64,000 bases of DNA, taken from Pseudocercospora fijiensis CIRAD86. Taxonomy: Eukaryota > Ascomycota > Dothideomycetes > Mycosphaerellales > Mycosphaerellaceae. Under the pieces are notes generated by a model. It did not search any database. It saw only the letters and a program-made list of their open reading frames with translations, and was not told the DNA's origin. This document shows, piece after piece, positions 1 to 11,189 of this stretch. A program made the position numbers and the translations under genes. Within the stretch, counting starts at the first letter, position 1, and each line of letters begins with the position of its first letter. The stretch lies in assembly GCF_000340215.1 (NCBI RefSeq), contig NW_006921532.1:1963337-2027336 (forward strand). Direction: 5' to 3'.

Positions 1-2456
1 GTTTTGCCAACTTCTATCGCCGATTTATTAAGGGCTATTCGAGGCATATAATGCTACTAACTAAGCTTACTAAAACTAAGGCCAACCCGACTAGAGAGTT
101 CAAATAGACTAACAGAGCACAAGCCGCTTTTAACGGTCTAAAGCAGCGCTTCACTAAGGTCCCCTTATTGCACTATTTTGTACTAAGTAAGCAGATCCGT
201 ATTGAGACTAACGCTTTACAGTTTGCTATATTAGCTATTATGTTACAATAGGCTAATAACAATTACTAGCACCCGATTGCCTTCTTCTCGAGGAAGATAA
301 TTAACGCTAAGCGTCGCTACGAGACCTACGAGTAAGAGCTCCTAGCTATTGTCGAGGCCTTTAAGCACTAGAGGCACTACCTCGATAGGGCTTAATATAT
401 AATATAGGTCTATATAGACTATAACAACCTCCGTAGCATCACTAAGGTTACTAGGGTTATAGGTCGACAGGCTAGATAGGCCGTCTACCTCGCCGGGTTT
501 AATTTTAATATATTATACCGGCTAGGCGTAAGTAACCCTACCGATAGCCTATCGAGGCGACCTGATTACGATAGCGAGACCTAACACATTAATTCTTTGT
601 TTCTAACCCTACAGTATAAGATTGCTATAGCCCGTATTGTTAATAAGCAAGCGCAGGATAAGCGGCTTACCGGACTCCGCGACGGCTTGAAGTATATTAA
701 TACTCTTGCTATATTAACAGTGCGTATTAAGGCAAGAGCTAAGGATATAGACAGGAGAAGTTATAATAACTCCCTAGTCGACATCGCAATATATAGTAAT
801 AGCGATAGTACTAATGCAGTTAATCCGGCTGCTAGTGCTATTAGATATATATAATGCGTACCTCGTTTAATAGCGAGGGTGCTATTAAATAACCTTGTAA
901 ATAGGGATAGTCAATCGTTTATAGATAAGCTATTACGGGCTCAGTAGAGGGACGCCTTTGCTGCTAAACGTATAGATAAGCTTGTAAGTAGGCGAAAGAC
1001 TCGATCTAGTAAGAGTAATTAGTCGATCGACGACAAAGGTCACTTAAGGTTCAAGGGCAGATACTATATCCCCGCTAAACATTCGATCCGATAAGAGCTT
1101 CTTAAGCGACACTATAATAGTAAGCTTGCCGGTCACTATAGTACAGAGAGGTCGTACGAGCTACTATCGCGTATATACTACTAGCTAAATAGTAAGCGGG
1201 ATATAAAGGACTACGTAAACACGTATGCCGTATGTTAACGAGTTAAAGTACTAAAGCACTTACTATTTAGCGAGTTGTCTTTACTCCCTATTCTAAAGAA
1301 GCTATTTGTAGAGCTTACAATAGACTTTATTATAGGCCTTCTACCTACTAAACGTAGGGGCAGTAAGGACATCTTCGATACTATCTTTGTTATAGTAGAT
1401 CGGTTTACTAAAGGCGCTCGATACATCCCGGCACGGAAGGACTAGACTGCTATTAATATAGCAGAGGCTCTATAGAGCAACATCTTCTATACCTATTAGG
1501 GGACCCCTAAGGGGATAGTCTCTAACCGGGGTACGATATTCACATCCTATTATTAGAGCGAGATATGCCTATAGCTAAGACTAAAGTATCGGCTATTAAC
1601 AGCCTTCTATCTATAGACTAACGGTTAAATAGAGAGGCAGAATGCTACCCTATAGCAGTACCTACGCAGTTACATTAACGAGAACCCTAGCGACTAGGTT
1701 AACCTCCTGTAGCCTGCAGAATTCGTGTATAACAATAGTGTACACTTATCCACTAAGGTTTTACTATATATAGCTATAATAGGCTAGAACGCCGCCTTAC
1801 TATAAGATCTATTCACCTCGCTCGAGGCCGAGCGTAAGGAAAGGGAAGCGCGTCAAGTACCCGAAATACTAGCGGCTATTAAGAGGGTTTAGAAGATGCG
1901 AGAAATCTATACTAAGATAGCCGAGAAGTTAATAAAGGCTTAAGAGTACTAAAAGACCTACTACGACAAGCACTATACGCTAATAACCTTTAAACAAGGC
2001 GACATAGTTATGCTAAGCACTAAGAACCTCCGTATCCGCAAACACCTATTACCTAATAGTAAAACAAGGCCCAAGCTCGCACTAAGATATATTAGCCTAT
2101 TTCGCATCCGAGAACCGAAGGGCAGTAGCTAGGCCTATTAGTTATAGCTTCTACCTTATTATACTATCTACGATACCTTCTATGTATCCCTCCTTAAGCC
2201 GTACTACCTACGCGAAGGGGATGAAGCCCCTATAGAATACGAAGATATACTAGCGGACGGTAAAGAGCTATAGTCTATAGAACGTATCTTGCAGTACCGG
2301 ACTAGGTAAGGCAAGAAGGAGTACCTGCTGAGATAGCAAGGCTATCTACCTAAATAGGACTCGTAGGAAGCTAAAGGTTCCTTTAAAGACATAACCGAGT
2401 TGTTAGATAAGTATTGGACTAGTATAAAGAACAAGAAGAAGGCTAAGGGCCTATAA
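1..2456 (+). pseudogene. Gypsy pol relic: RT end, RNase H, integrase, chromodomain
   Basis: Reading through RIP-type stops, the frame gives the RT thumb (FYRRFIKGYS), RNase H (HPIAFFSRK, RRYETYE, ELLAIVEAFKHxRHYL), the integrase zinc-binding and catalytic core (TIDFIIGLLPT, VDRFTKGARYIPA, TNGxxERQN), and a chromodomain-like end (ERILQYRTRxGKKEYLLRxQGY) before a TAA at 2454-2456. In life it would have made the polyprotein that copies and inserts the element, with the chromodomain guiding integration to heterochromatin. Dozens of premature TAG/TAA codons make it non-functional. The start lies outside the window. Confidence 0.88.
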
Positions 2457-3612
2457 TGTCGCCTAGGAACAATGCTACCCCCGGGGTACTATTAGCTAAC
2501 TAATTAGAGGCCGGCAAACTAGGACAATAAGACTATACTACTATAGTGAACGCGCGCCGAGTGTTAATAAGCGCGCTATAACGCGTTAACTATCTACTGC
2601 TCTTTTAGGAAACCGCCTCTCTACTAACGCGCCCTATAAGGCCCTTCTCCTAGTGTTTAGGTCCCCTCTCTTGTTCCCTTATTCTATCGAGGCCTCGAGG
2701 CCTAGGCAATCGGCGAGGACGGCGCGGCCGGCGCGGCTATATTAGTAACGGTGTTACGGAGTGTATTGTTAACCGAAGAAGGAAATCGAAAGCAAGGTAA
2801 AGTTAGCGCTAAGACGACTAGCGCCGCTATTGTTAATATTACTTGCTGTTGTCGCTACGCCTATAGACACAACCTTACCTGCACTACGAGCCTAAGGCAC
2901 CTTAATCAAACTTTGATCAAAACTTTGATTAAAACTTTAAGCCGCTTAAAGGATTGAGCGACTAATAGACTAGCTAACTAAGGGCAAAACTATAGAGCTA
3001 AGCTAGCCGGGGTCGATCTTGCGGACAATAGGTTACTCCTCGATTTATCTAACCCTTTAAGCGAGGCGAACCTCTACTACTACACTTACAATAGCCTTTA
3101 CCTATAGAAACTAGACGAGCTGTGTTTTTTAAAAAGATAAGATAAGATTAACACTTAAAGGCTACCAAACCTAACTAATTAGGGCTAGCGAAACTACGAA
3201 CAATAATAGCCCTCGTAACAATAAGAACAAACCCTCGGAGCGGACATTTCTAGGTCTTTTAAGAGTAGACGCAAAGAACTCGGTACGACATTACTTAGAG
3301 CGGAGGCAGGGCTACAATACCTCGTACGTCTACCTATTATAGTAGGGAAGACGCGCTCGTATCGTAATTAGTCGATAGCCCTTAATTCTTATAGCTTTAT
3401 GTCCCTTTACTTTATTATATGTAAGGATAGCGCAGTTAGAGTTAGACGTTATATTAGAAAGTAAGGTTTGATATAGTTATATAATTAGGTAGTTGAGTGT
3501 TTAATTTAGCGCGGACTAAGAAGCTTGCCGGACCTGCTAAGTTAGCAGCGACAGAGGTTGAGAATGGAATATAGACCGGCTACGAGGGCGCGGCCTTTAG
3601 AAGGGAAGCGTA
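2457..3612. other. Gypsy 3' non-coding spacer
   Basis: This stretch of about 1.15 kb lies between the pol stop and the LTR of Gypsy 1. It is repeated at 7887-9092 and 30991-32202 in the sister elements. All three begin with a shared box containing CCCCCGGGG. I see no convincing protein frame; the open frame at 2751-2957 is not supported by its equivalents in the other copies. It is an unusually long 3' untranslated region for a Gypsy element with such short LTRs and may hold the polypurine tract and packaging signals. Confidence 0.6.
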
Positions 3613-3810
3613 TGTTAGGACTAAAGAGGTTATACGTGATTGGCATGTAACTAGGCTCGAGTAAAGCTAGGGTCTTGATGCCTTAGGCAGGGCTTGGCGC
3701 TTGGCGTTAGGCCAACTAGCCTGCCTTCCTCCCTCTCCTCTTAGATCTCTATCGAATACTACCTGTACCTACTACTACCCTATCTACCTACTGATATAAC
3801 CCTTCTTACA
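3613..3810 (+). repeat. LTR (198 bp) shared by Gypsy 1 and Gypsy 2
   Basis: It starts TGTTAGG and ends CTTACA, the classic TG...CA ends. Closely matching copies lie at 9093-9288, 10984-11181 and 32203-32400. This copy keeps the original TG and CA, so it is the least RIP-mutated at its ends. It closes Gypsy 1 on the left and directly abuts the truncated internal part of Gypsy 2 on the right. Confidence 0.85.
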
Positions 3811-3824
3811 GGCAGTCTACTAAC

Positions 3825-6800
3825 CGGATTGAAGTACTTTAATTGTAATAGTACTAGCTATCTACTAGGCTAATGCGACAAACCTAAGGACTAGGCCCGA
3901 ATTAACCGTGCTTCCGCTAAATACCGAAAGCACCTCTTAGCGGCTAACGCTACCCCTATAGGCTAACCTTCGAAAAAAGAGTAAGCGCCGCACTAACTAT
4001 TAGCCTCGTACGGCGTAAAACTATCGACATTATACTAGCTATTATACGTACCTGTCTTATATAGGACATATATAGAGATAGCTATAAGACTAAGGTTATA
4101 CTAGATCTAGGAAATTCGGTTAGTGCCCTTATTAGCTATCGCCTAGTTAAGCAATTAGACCTCCGACAATTGCCTAGAACTAATATACTAACCCTTGCTT
4201 AGTTTAATAACGCTCGGCACTTAACCTATAAGGCCTACTATATTCCTATAGTTCTAAAGGACGACCTCGGAAATAAACGCCTACTAGACTTTACTACCTA
4301 CGCGGTAGATATAGACAGCCTCCCCTCCGATATTGTTATTAGCAACCCTATTCTTAAGTACTACGCTATAGTTATAGACCTAGGCCTTTAATAGTAGCGA
4401 TTTGGAATCGCTAGGAAAGAGGATATTAAACATATCGATATTAGCGAGTGTCCTAATAATATTAGGGTCCTGTTTATTAGCAACCTAATACCTACCTTAG
4501 CTAATCCGACAGCTAATCTTCTCGGTAGAGATAACGATAAACCTATACCCCCTAATAGTATAGACCCTAATTAGCTCTCTCGTATACTAGTGCCTATTCG
4601 AGAAACCTATATTAATATATTCAAACACTACTTAGCATCGATATTGCCTATATTTAAAGAGACGGATTATAAGATTAATATTATAGAGGGCAAGGAGGTT
4701 CCTTTTAGACTACTCTATAACCTTAGTAAACGAGAGCTTACTATATTACGTAAGTACCTAGAGGAAAACTTAGCTAATAGTCGAATTCGGTATAGTAACA
4801 GCCCTACTAGTACACCTATCCTGTTCGTGCTAAAGAAGGATAGTAGCCTACGTTTATATATTAATTACCGTAGACTTAATACTGTTACTATTAAAGACCG
4901 CTATCTACTCCCTCTTATTAATAAGACCTTCGATCGCCTTTCTAGGGCTTACTACTATACTATATTAGATATTAAGGATGCATACTATCGCATCCGCATC
5001 CGTAAGGGTAATAAATAGAAAACAGCCTTCCGTACCCGCTATAGCTATTTCGAGTATTTAGTTATACTATTTAGGCTAGCGAACGCCCCTACAACATTCT
5101 AATCCTATATTAATCGGGCCCTGTTAGGCCTATTAGATTACCTCTGTATAGTTTACCTAGATAACATCCTAGTTTATATATACTTACCTAATATTGCGGA
5201 GTACTAGGCTATAGTCCGTAAGGTCCTCGACCGCCTACGGGCCTACAGACTGTATTACAAGCCTTCTAAATGCACCTTCGCTACTAAGGAGGTAGCCTTC
5301 CTTAGTTTTATCGTATTAACTAATAGTATTAAGGCTAATCCTAATCGGATTAAAACAATTACTAAATAGCCTGTTCCTACGTCTATTAAGGAGCTTTAAT
5401 CGTTCCTAGGTTTTGCTAACTTCTACCGTCGGTTTATTAAGGGTTATTCGAGGCATGTAATGCTACTAACTAAGCTTACTAAAACTAAGGTCAATCTATC
5501 TAGAGAGTTTAGATAGACTAATAAGACACAAGCCGCTTTTAACGGTCTAAAGCAACGCTTTACTAAAGTCCCTTTATTGCACTATTTCGTACTAAGCAAG
5601 TAGATCCGAATTAAGACTAACGCTTTACAGTTCGCTATATCAGCTATTATGTTATAATAGGCTAATAACACCTATTAGCACCTAATTGCCTTCTTTTTAC
5701 GAAAGATAATCAATATAGAGCGTCGCTACGAGACCTACGAGTAAGAGCTCCTAGCTATTATCGAGGCCTTTAAATATTAGAGGCACTATCTCGATAGTGT
5801 ACAGTACACTATTTAGGTCTATACGGACTATAACAACCTCCGTAGAATTACGAAGGTTACTAGGGTTATAGGTCGATAGGCTAGATAGGCCGTCTACCTC
5901 GCTAGGTTCGATTTTGATATATTATATTAGCTAGGCGTAAGCAACCCTACTAATAGCCTATCGAGGCGGCCTAATTACGATAGCGAGACTTAGCAATCTA
6001 TTAATTTATTGTTTCTAACCCTATAGTATAAGATTGCTATAGCCCGTATTGTTAATAAGCAAGCGTAGGATAAGCGGACTTCCGGACCCCGCGGCGGTAA
6101 CAAATACTATAGCGGAGTTGTCGTTCTTCTAGTATACGTTAAAAGAAAGGACGTAGATCGCTCGAGCTATAATAACTCGATTAAGGACATTACTATCTAT
6201 AGTAATAGTCTATATAGCGATAGCACTATAGAAGAGGTTGTAGTAGTTCCGGCTACTAGTACTATTAGATATATATAATACGTACCTCGTTCGATAGCGA
6301 GGGTACTATTAAATAACCTTATAAATAGGGATAGTTAATCGTTTATAGATAAGCTATTGCGTGCTTAGTAGAGGGACGCCTTTGCTGTCGAGCGTATTAA
6401 TAGGCTTATAAGTAGACGGGCGACTCGATCTAGTAAGAGTAATAATAATTAGTCGATCGACGATAAGGGTTACTTAAAGTTTAAGGGCAGATACTATGTC
6501 CCCGCTAAACAATCAATTAGACAAGAGCTTTTAAAGAGGCACTATAATAGTAAGCTCGCTAGTTACTATAGTATAGAGAGGTCGCACGAGCTACTATCGC
6601 GTATATACTACTAGCTAAATAGTAAGCGGCATATAAAGGAGTATATATAGACCTATATAGTATACTAGCGAGTTAAAGCACTAAAGCACTTACTATTTAG
6701 CGAGTTGTCTTTACTTCCTATTCCTAGGAAGCCGTTTGCTAAGCTTATAATAGACTTTATTATAGGCCTTCCTCCTACTAAGCGTAGGGGTAGCAAGGAT

Positions 6801-7886
6801 GTATATAATGCTATCCTTGTTATAGTAGATCGATTTACTAAAGGCGCTCGATATATCCCGGCGCGCAAGGATTAGACTGCTATTAATATAGTAGAGGCGC
6901 TATAGACTAATATCTTCTATACCTATTAGGGAACCCCTAAGGGGATCGTATCCGATCGTAGATCGATACTAATATCTTACTATTAGAGCGAGATTTGCTT
7001 ACAGCTAAGACTAAAGCATCGGCTATTAATAGCCTTCTATCTACAGACTAACGGTTAAATAGAGAGGCAGAATGCTACCCTATAGCAGTACCTACGCAGT
7101 TACATTAACGAGAACCCTAACGACTAGGTCAACCTCCTATAACTAGCTAAATTCGTATACAATAATAGTGTCTACTTATCGACTAAGGTGTTACTATATA
7201 TAGCTATAATAGGCTAGAATGCTGCTATGCTATAAGACCTACTATCGCTCGAGGCCGAGCGTAAGGAAAGGGAAGCGCGTTAAGTACTAGAGATACTAGT
7301 AGCTATTAAGAGGGTTCAAAAGATGCGAGAAATTCACGCTAAGATAGCTAACAAACTAGCAAAGGCCTAGGCCTATTAGAAGGCCTACTATAAGAAATAC
7401 TATACGCTAATAACCTTTAAGCAAGGCGATATAGTTATGCTAAGTACGAAGAACCTCCGTATCCGTAAACACCTATTACCTAATAGCAAAATAAGGCCTA
7501 AGCTCGCACTAAGATACATTAGCCTATTCCGCATTCGAGAAGTTAAGGGCTCCTCCGTATAGGCCTATTAGTTGTAGCTTCTACCTTATTACACTATCTA
7601 TAATACCTTCTACGTATCCCTCCTTAAACTATACTACTAGCGCGAAGGCGATAAAGCGCCTACTAAGTTAGAAGAAGTCTTAGCTAATAGTAAAGAGCTG
7701 TAGTCTATAGAACGTATCCTAAAGCACCGGACTAGGCAAGGCAAGAAGGAGTACCTACTAAGATAGCAGGGCTATTTACTAGAATAGGACTTATAGGAGG
7801 CTAAAGACTCTTTTAAGGATATAACTGAGTTGTTAGACGAGTATTAGGCTAGTGTAAAGGACAAGAAGAAGGCTAAGAGGCTATAA
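3825..7886 (+). pseudogene. Gypsy pol relic: zinc knuckle, protease, RT, RNase H, integrase, chromodomain
   Basis: The frame, read across stops, shows a degraded CCHC knuckle (KYFNCN...GxCDKPKD), a retropepsin-like stretch (VILDLGNSVSALIS near 4095; family motif DSGA), then RT from about 4650 with LDIKDAYYRIRI and YLDNILVY. The second catalytic Asp of the YLDD box has become Asn, explained by TpG-to-TpA change on GATGAC. RNase H, integrase and chromodomain follow to a TAA at 7884-7886. The longest undamaged stretch, 4590-5018, is part of RT and not a separate gene. Confidence 0.88.
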
Positions 7887-9092
7887 TGTTACTATTAGGG
7901 CCTAGGAACAATACTACCCCCGGGGTGCTATTAAGCTAACTAATTAGAGGCAAGCAATTGTTAGCAAAGGACAACAAGACTACACTACGATAATAGATAC
8001 GTACCGAGCGTTAATAAACGCGCTATAACTGTTAACTAATCGACTACTCTTTTGAGGATTCTACCTCTTTACTAATACGCTCTATAGGTCCCCCTTTTGT
8101 TCTTTATTCTATCGAGGCCTCGAGACCTAAGCGTTCGATAAGGGCGATGTACGCGCGTATACGAATAATAGTAATAAAGGTAATAGTGTCGCGCTACGAG
8201 CTAGTAGTACGCTAGCGGCTAACGCGGCTATATTAGTAACGGTATTGCGGAGTATATTGTTAGTCGAAGAAGGAACTCGAAAAGCAAGGTAAAGTTAGCG
8301 CTAAGACGACTAGCGCCGCTATTGTTAACATTACTTACTATTGTTACTGCGCCTATAGATATAACCTTACCTACACTACGAGCCTAAGGCACCTTTAATT
8401 AAAACTTTAATCAAAACTTTAAGCCGCCTAAAAGATTAAGCGACTAATAGACTAACTAAGGGCAAAACTATAGAGCTAAGCTAGCCGAGGTCGATCTTAC
8501 GGATAATAGGTTACTCCCCGATCTATCTAACCCTTTAAGCGAGGCGAACCTCTACTACTACACTTATAATAGCCTTTACTTATAGAAACTAGACGAGCTG
8601 TGTTTTTTCTAAAAAGATAAGATAAGATTGACAATTAAAGGCTACTAAACCTCGCTAATTAGGGCTAGCGAAACTACGAACAATAATAGCCCTCGTAACA
8701 ATAAGAACAAACCCTCGGAAGCGGACATAGCTAGGTCTTTTAGAGTAGACGCAAAGAACTCGGAACGACATTACTTAGAGCGGAGGCAGTGCTACAATAC
8801 CTCGTACGACTACCTATTATAGTAGGGAAGACGCGCTCGTATTATAATTGGTCGAAGGCCTTCAATTCTTATAGATACATATTACTTTATAGTTTATTAT
8901 ATATAGAGATAGCGCAGTTAGAGTTGTATATTGTGTTATTAGAGGTAAGGTTTAATATAGTTATATAATTAGGTAGTTAAGTGTTTAATTTAGCGCAGGC
9001 TAAGCAGCTTATTAGACTTGCTAAGTTAGCGGCAATAGAGGTCGTAGAACATAGACGGGCTACGAGGGCGCGGCCTTTAGAAGGGAAGCGTA

Positions 9093-9288
9093 TGTTAGGG
9101 CTAAAGAGGCTATACGTAATTAGTATGTAACTAGGCTAAGTAAAGCTAGGGTCTTAGTGCCTTAGGCAGGGCTTAGCGCTTAGCAATAGGCTAACTTGCC
9201 TGCCTTCCTCCCTCTCCTCCTAGCTCCTTATCGAATACTACTCGTACCTACTACTACCCTATCTACCTGCTAACATACCCTTCTTATA
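9093..9288 (+). repeat. 3' LTR of Gypsy 2 (196 bp)
   Basis: It begins TGTTAGG and ends CTTATA, where the terminal CA has become TA. It is colinear with the other three LTRs in the window with two bases missing. Beyond it the sequence changes to the Harbinger-derived segment. Confidence 0.8.
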
Positions 9289-9294
9289 TAGGTA

Positions 9295-9860
9295 AAGCGC
9301 GCAGCGAAGAAGTAGAAGATAAATAAGAAGAAGTCTCTAAAGGCGAAGGCAGAAGGCAAGCGTGTCTACCGCCGCTAGATAGCTAAGGCCGCTACTAATA
9401 AGGATATTATTGCGAAGGCGTTTAATCTACTAAAGGACATACTAGCTAATTTCCTTTACAAGTCTAACGCTAGGTCTTCTATACTAATACTACGAGTTAA
9501 GGATCCTTTAAAGCTAGTATATAAGCGGCTATTTAATCCGGAAGTGCTAAAGGAGTAGCCGTTTACTATAAAGAATAATATAGCGAAGGAGGTTAGAAAG
9601 GTACTATACCGCGTAAATATTGCCGTCTTAATAATACGACCTAAACGGCAAGCGGACTTCGAAGCCTTCTTCGTAGAGCTTTAAAACGAGGTTAATAGCA
9701 TGCCTCGACTATAGGGATAGTATCTAGATACACCTACGTATAGCTAGCCGTCGCCCTTTACCCCTTTACCCGGTTTAGGGTATCTATAGAGCTAGCGATA
9801 GGTTGTTATTTGTAGAAGAGTTAGTATAGACTAAAGGTTAGAGGTTAAATTTAGCTAATC
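9295..9860 (+). pseudogene. Degraded ORF of unknown function beside Harbinger transposase
   Basis: One plus-strand frame stays open apart from RIP-type TAG/TAA codons, with a basic start (KKKSLKAKAEGKRVYRR), then KDIIAKAFNLLKDIL and QADFEAFFVEL, about 185 residues. I do not recognise it. PIF/Harbinger elements commonly encode a second Myb/SANT-like DNA-binding protein, and position and basic content would fit, but no SANT tryptophan pattern can be confirmed. The 5' end is lost at the junction with Gypsy 2. Confidence 0.4.
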
Positions 9861-10289
9861 CGAGTCTAAGTCTAATTTTATAGTTTAGGAGGTCGGAGAG
9901 GTACGCACTTATATATATAGTAACTCTACGTTAGCAATTAATTCGACTTTGTTAGTATTTCATTATATATCGACGAATCGTACGTAACTAGCTTTTATAT
10001 AAAGTACAAATTCCAAACTCTTTATATCCTAAACCCTACCCCGCTAAGACCGTACTAATATAACGTTAACTTACCTCGAGATATCGATATAGAGACGTAG
10101 AAAGGCAGTCTATATACCGTTGCTATAGCTAGAAGGGAAGAAACAGCGAAAACCTTACTAAAAACGCCCCCTATATCCCCTAGTAGATAGCCTCCGGTAA
10201 TAACTAAACTTTACCCTACTTCTATAGGCGCTAATCGAGCCGTTTCCGCTCTAAATACTCGAGATAGTCCTACTACATTTCCTCCGCTA

Positions 10290-10983
10290 GTTTATTACGA
10301 AACTTAATTATTACATCGTCTTTAATACTGCCTTATATCTCGTTTGCGGACCTATCGGGGTTTCTAATTATACTATTACTTCTAGTAAGCTTAGGCTCGC
10401 TCTCGAGAGGCTATCCGCTATAGCTAAGGATAAAGTTATAGAGTACGAAATAGGCTATTAAGATGCGCTTCTAGTCGATAAGTTTATAACCTTAGTATAG
10501 ACCTTAAGCGACGATTTCGAAGCGCTTCTTAATAATGCTAAATATCCGCTCTATACAGTTACGAAGCTACGCGTAGCGGAGGTTAAATAGCTCTTCCTTT
10601 GTCTCTAGTCGCCGAGAAGAAGCGTACTACTTACGAAGATAATATCTTGTTCTTTAGTATAGTACTAGAAGGCGCTTATCGAGTAGTAAATAGCTACTAT
10701 TAGCGAGATAATATCGACCTTTAGGTATACTAAATCTACCGCTCTTAAAGGCGCGACCTAATACAGTTCTATCGTTTATAGAGCCTTCGTAACCGACAAA
10801 CGCGTATAAGAACTTATAGTCGAAGTCGTACGCCGCTATTATATTCTACGCGATAAAATTCTTCCTATAACGCTAGGCGCTCTGTTCTTAGTATAGTATT
10901 TAAGCGTAGATATAGGTGCTATTAAGGGCGCCGAGCGCGCCTAAGAAGTACTTAAATAGAGGATCTTTTAGCTTCTCGTAGAT
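10290..10983 (-). pseudogene. Harbinger DDE transposase, C-terminal part
   Basis: The minus-strand reading gives the DDE_Tnp_4-type core: FKYFLGALGALNSTYI (family GAIDGTHI; first Asp now Asn), NIIAAYDFDYKFLYAFVGYEGS with SINDRTVLGRA (second Asp), GRYYLANSSYF (family YLADAGY), and LRNCIERIFSIIKKRF carrying the catalytic Glu. The reading continues in frame into 32401 once the 5-bp target duplication and Gypsy 3 are removed, so the gene was whole before insertion. Damage is of RIP type. Confidence 0.85.
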
Positions 10984-11181
10984 TGTTAGGACTAAAGAGG
11001 TTATACGTAATTAGTATATAACCGGGCTCGAGTAAAGCTAGGGTCTTAATGCCTTAGGCAGAGCTTAGCGCTTGGCCGTAGGCTAACTAGCCTACCTTCC
11101 TCCTTCTCCTTCTAGTTCTCTATCGAATACTATACTAATTTACCACTACCCTATCTACCTGCTAATATAACCCTTCTTATA
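10984..11181 (+). repeat. 5' LTR of Gypsy 3 (198 bp)
   Basis: It runs from TGTTAGG to TTCTTATA and equals its 3' partner (32203-32400) in length. TAGTATTCGATC follows directly, a plausible RIP-altered primer-binding site in which a starting TGG became TAG; the priming tRNA cannot be named. Confidence 0.85.
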
Positions 11182-11189
11182 TAGTATTC

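Larger units (their letters stand above)
1..3810 (+). mobile_element. Ty3/Gypsy LTR retrotransposon 1, 5' part outside window
   Basis: A RIP-damaged chromovirus-type Gypsy element entering from the left edge. What remains is the end of the reverse transcriptase, RNase H, integrase and a C-terminal chromodomain (to 2456), then about 1.15 kb of non-coding 3' spacer, then a 198-bp LTR. The same order and the same spacer recur in the two other Gypsy copies, which fixes the family. In-frame stops are nearly all TAG or TAA at positions that are Gln or Trp in the family, the expected result of CpA-to-TpA change. The spacer has a small run of near-repeats of an ACTTTGATTAAA-like unit near 2905-2940. 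No intact product is possible. Confidence 0.9.
3811..9288 (+). mobile_element. Ty3/Gypsy element 2, gag deleted
   Basis: This is a second copy of the same Gypsy family. Immediately after the LTR at 3810 the sequence jumps into the nucleocapsid zinc-knuckle region, equivalent to about 12636 in the complete element 3, so the primer-binding site and gag (about 1.45 kb) are missing. The rest runs through protease, RT, RNase H, integrase, chromodomain, 3' spacer and LTR. It abuts Harbinger-derived sequence at 9289. The layout fits a tandem pair sharing one LTR followed by an internal deletion. Confidence 0.85.
9289..10983. mobile_element. PIF/Harbinger element, left portion
   Basis: This is the left part of a Harbinger-type DNA transposon, older than the Gypsy 3 element that split it at 10983. 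It holds the C-terminal two thirds of a minus-strand DDE transposase (about 10290-10983) and, on the plus strand, a second degraded reading frame (about 9295-9860). The terminal inverted repeat on this side is not visible; it may have been removed where Gypsy 2 abuts. The right part resumes at 32401. Confidence 0.75.
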
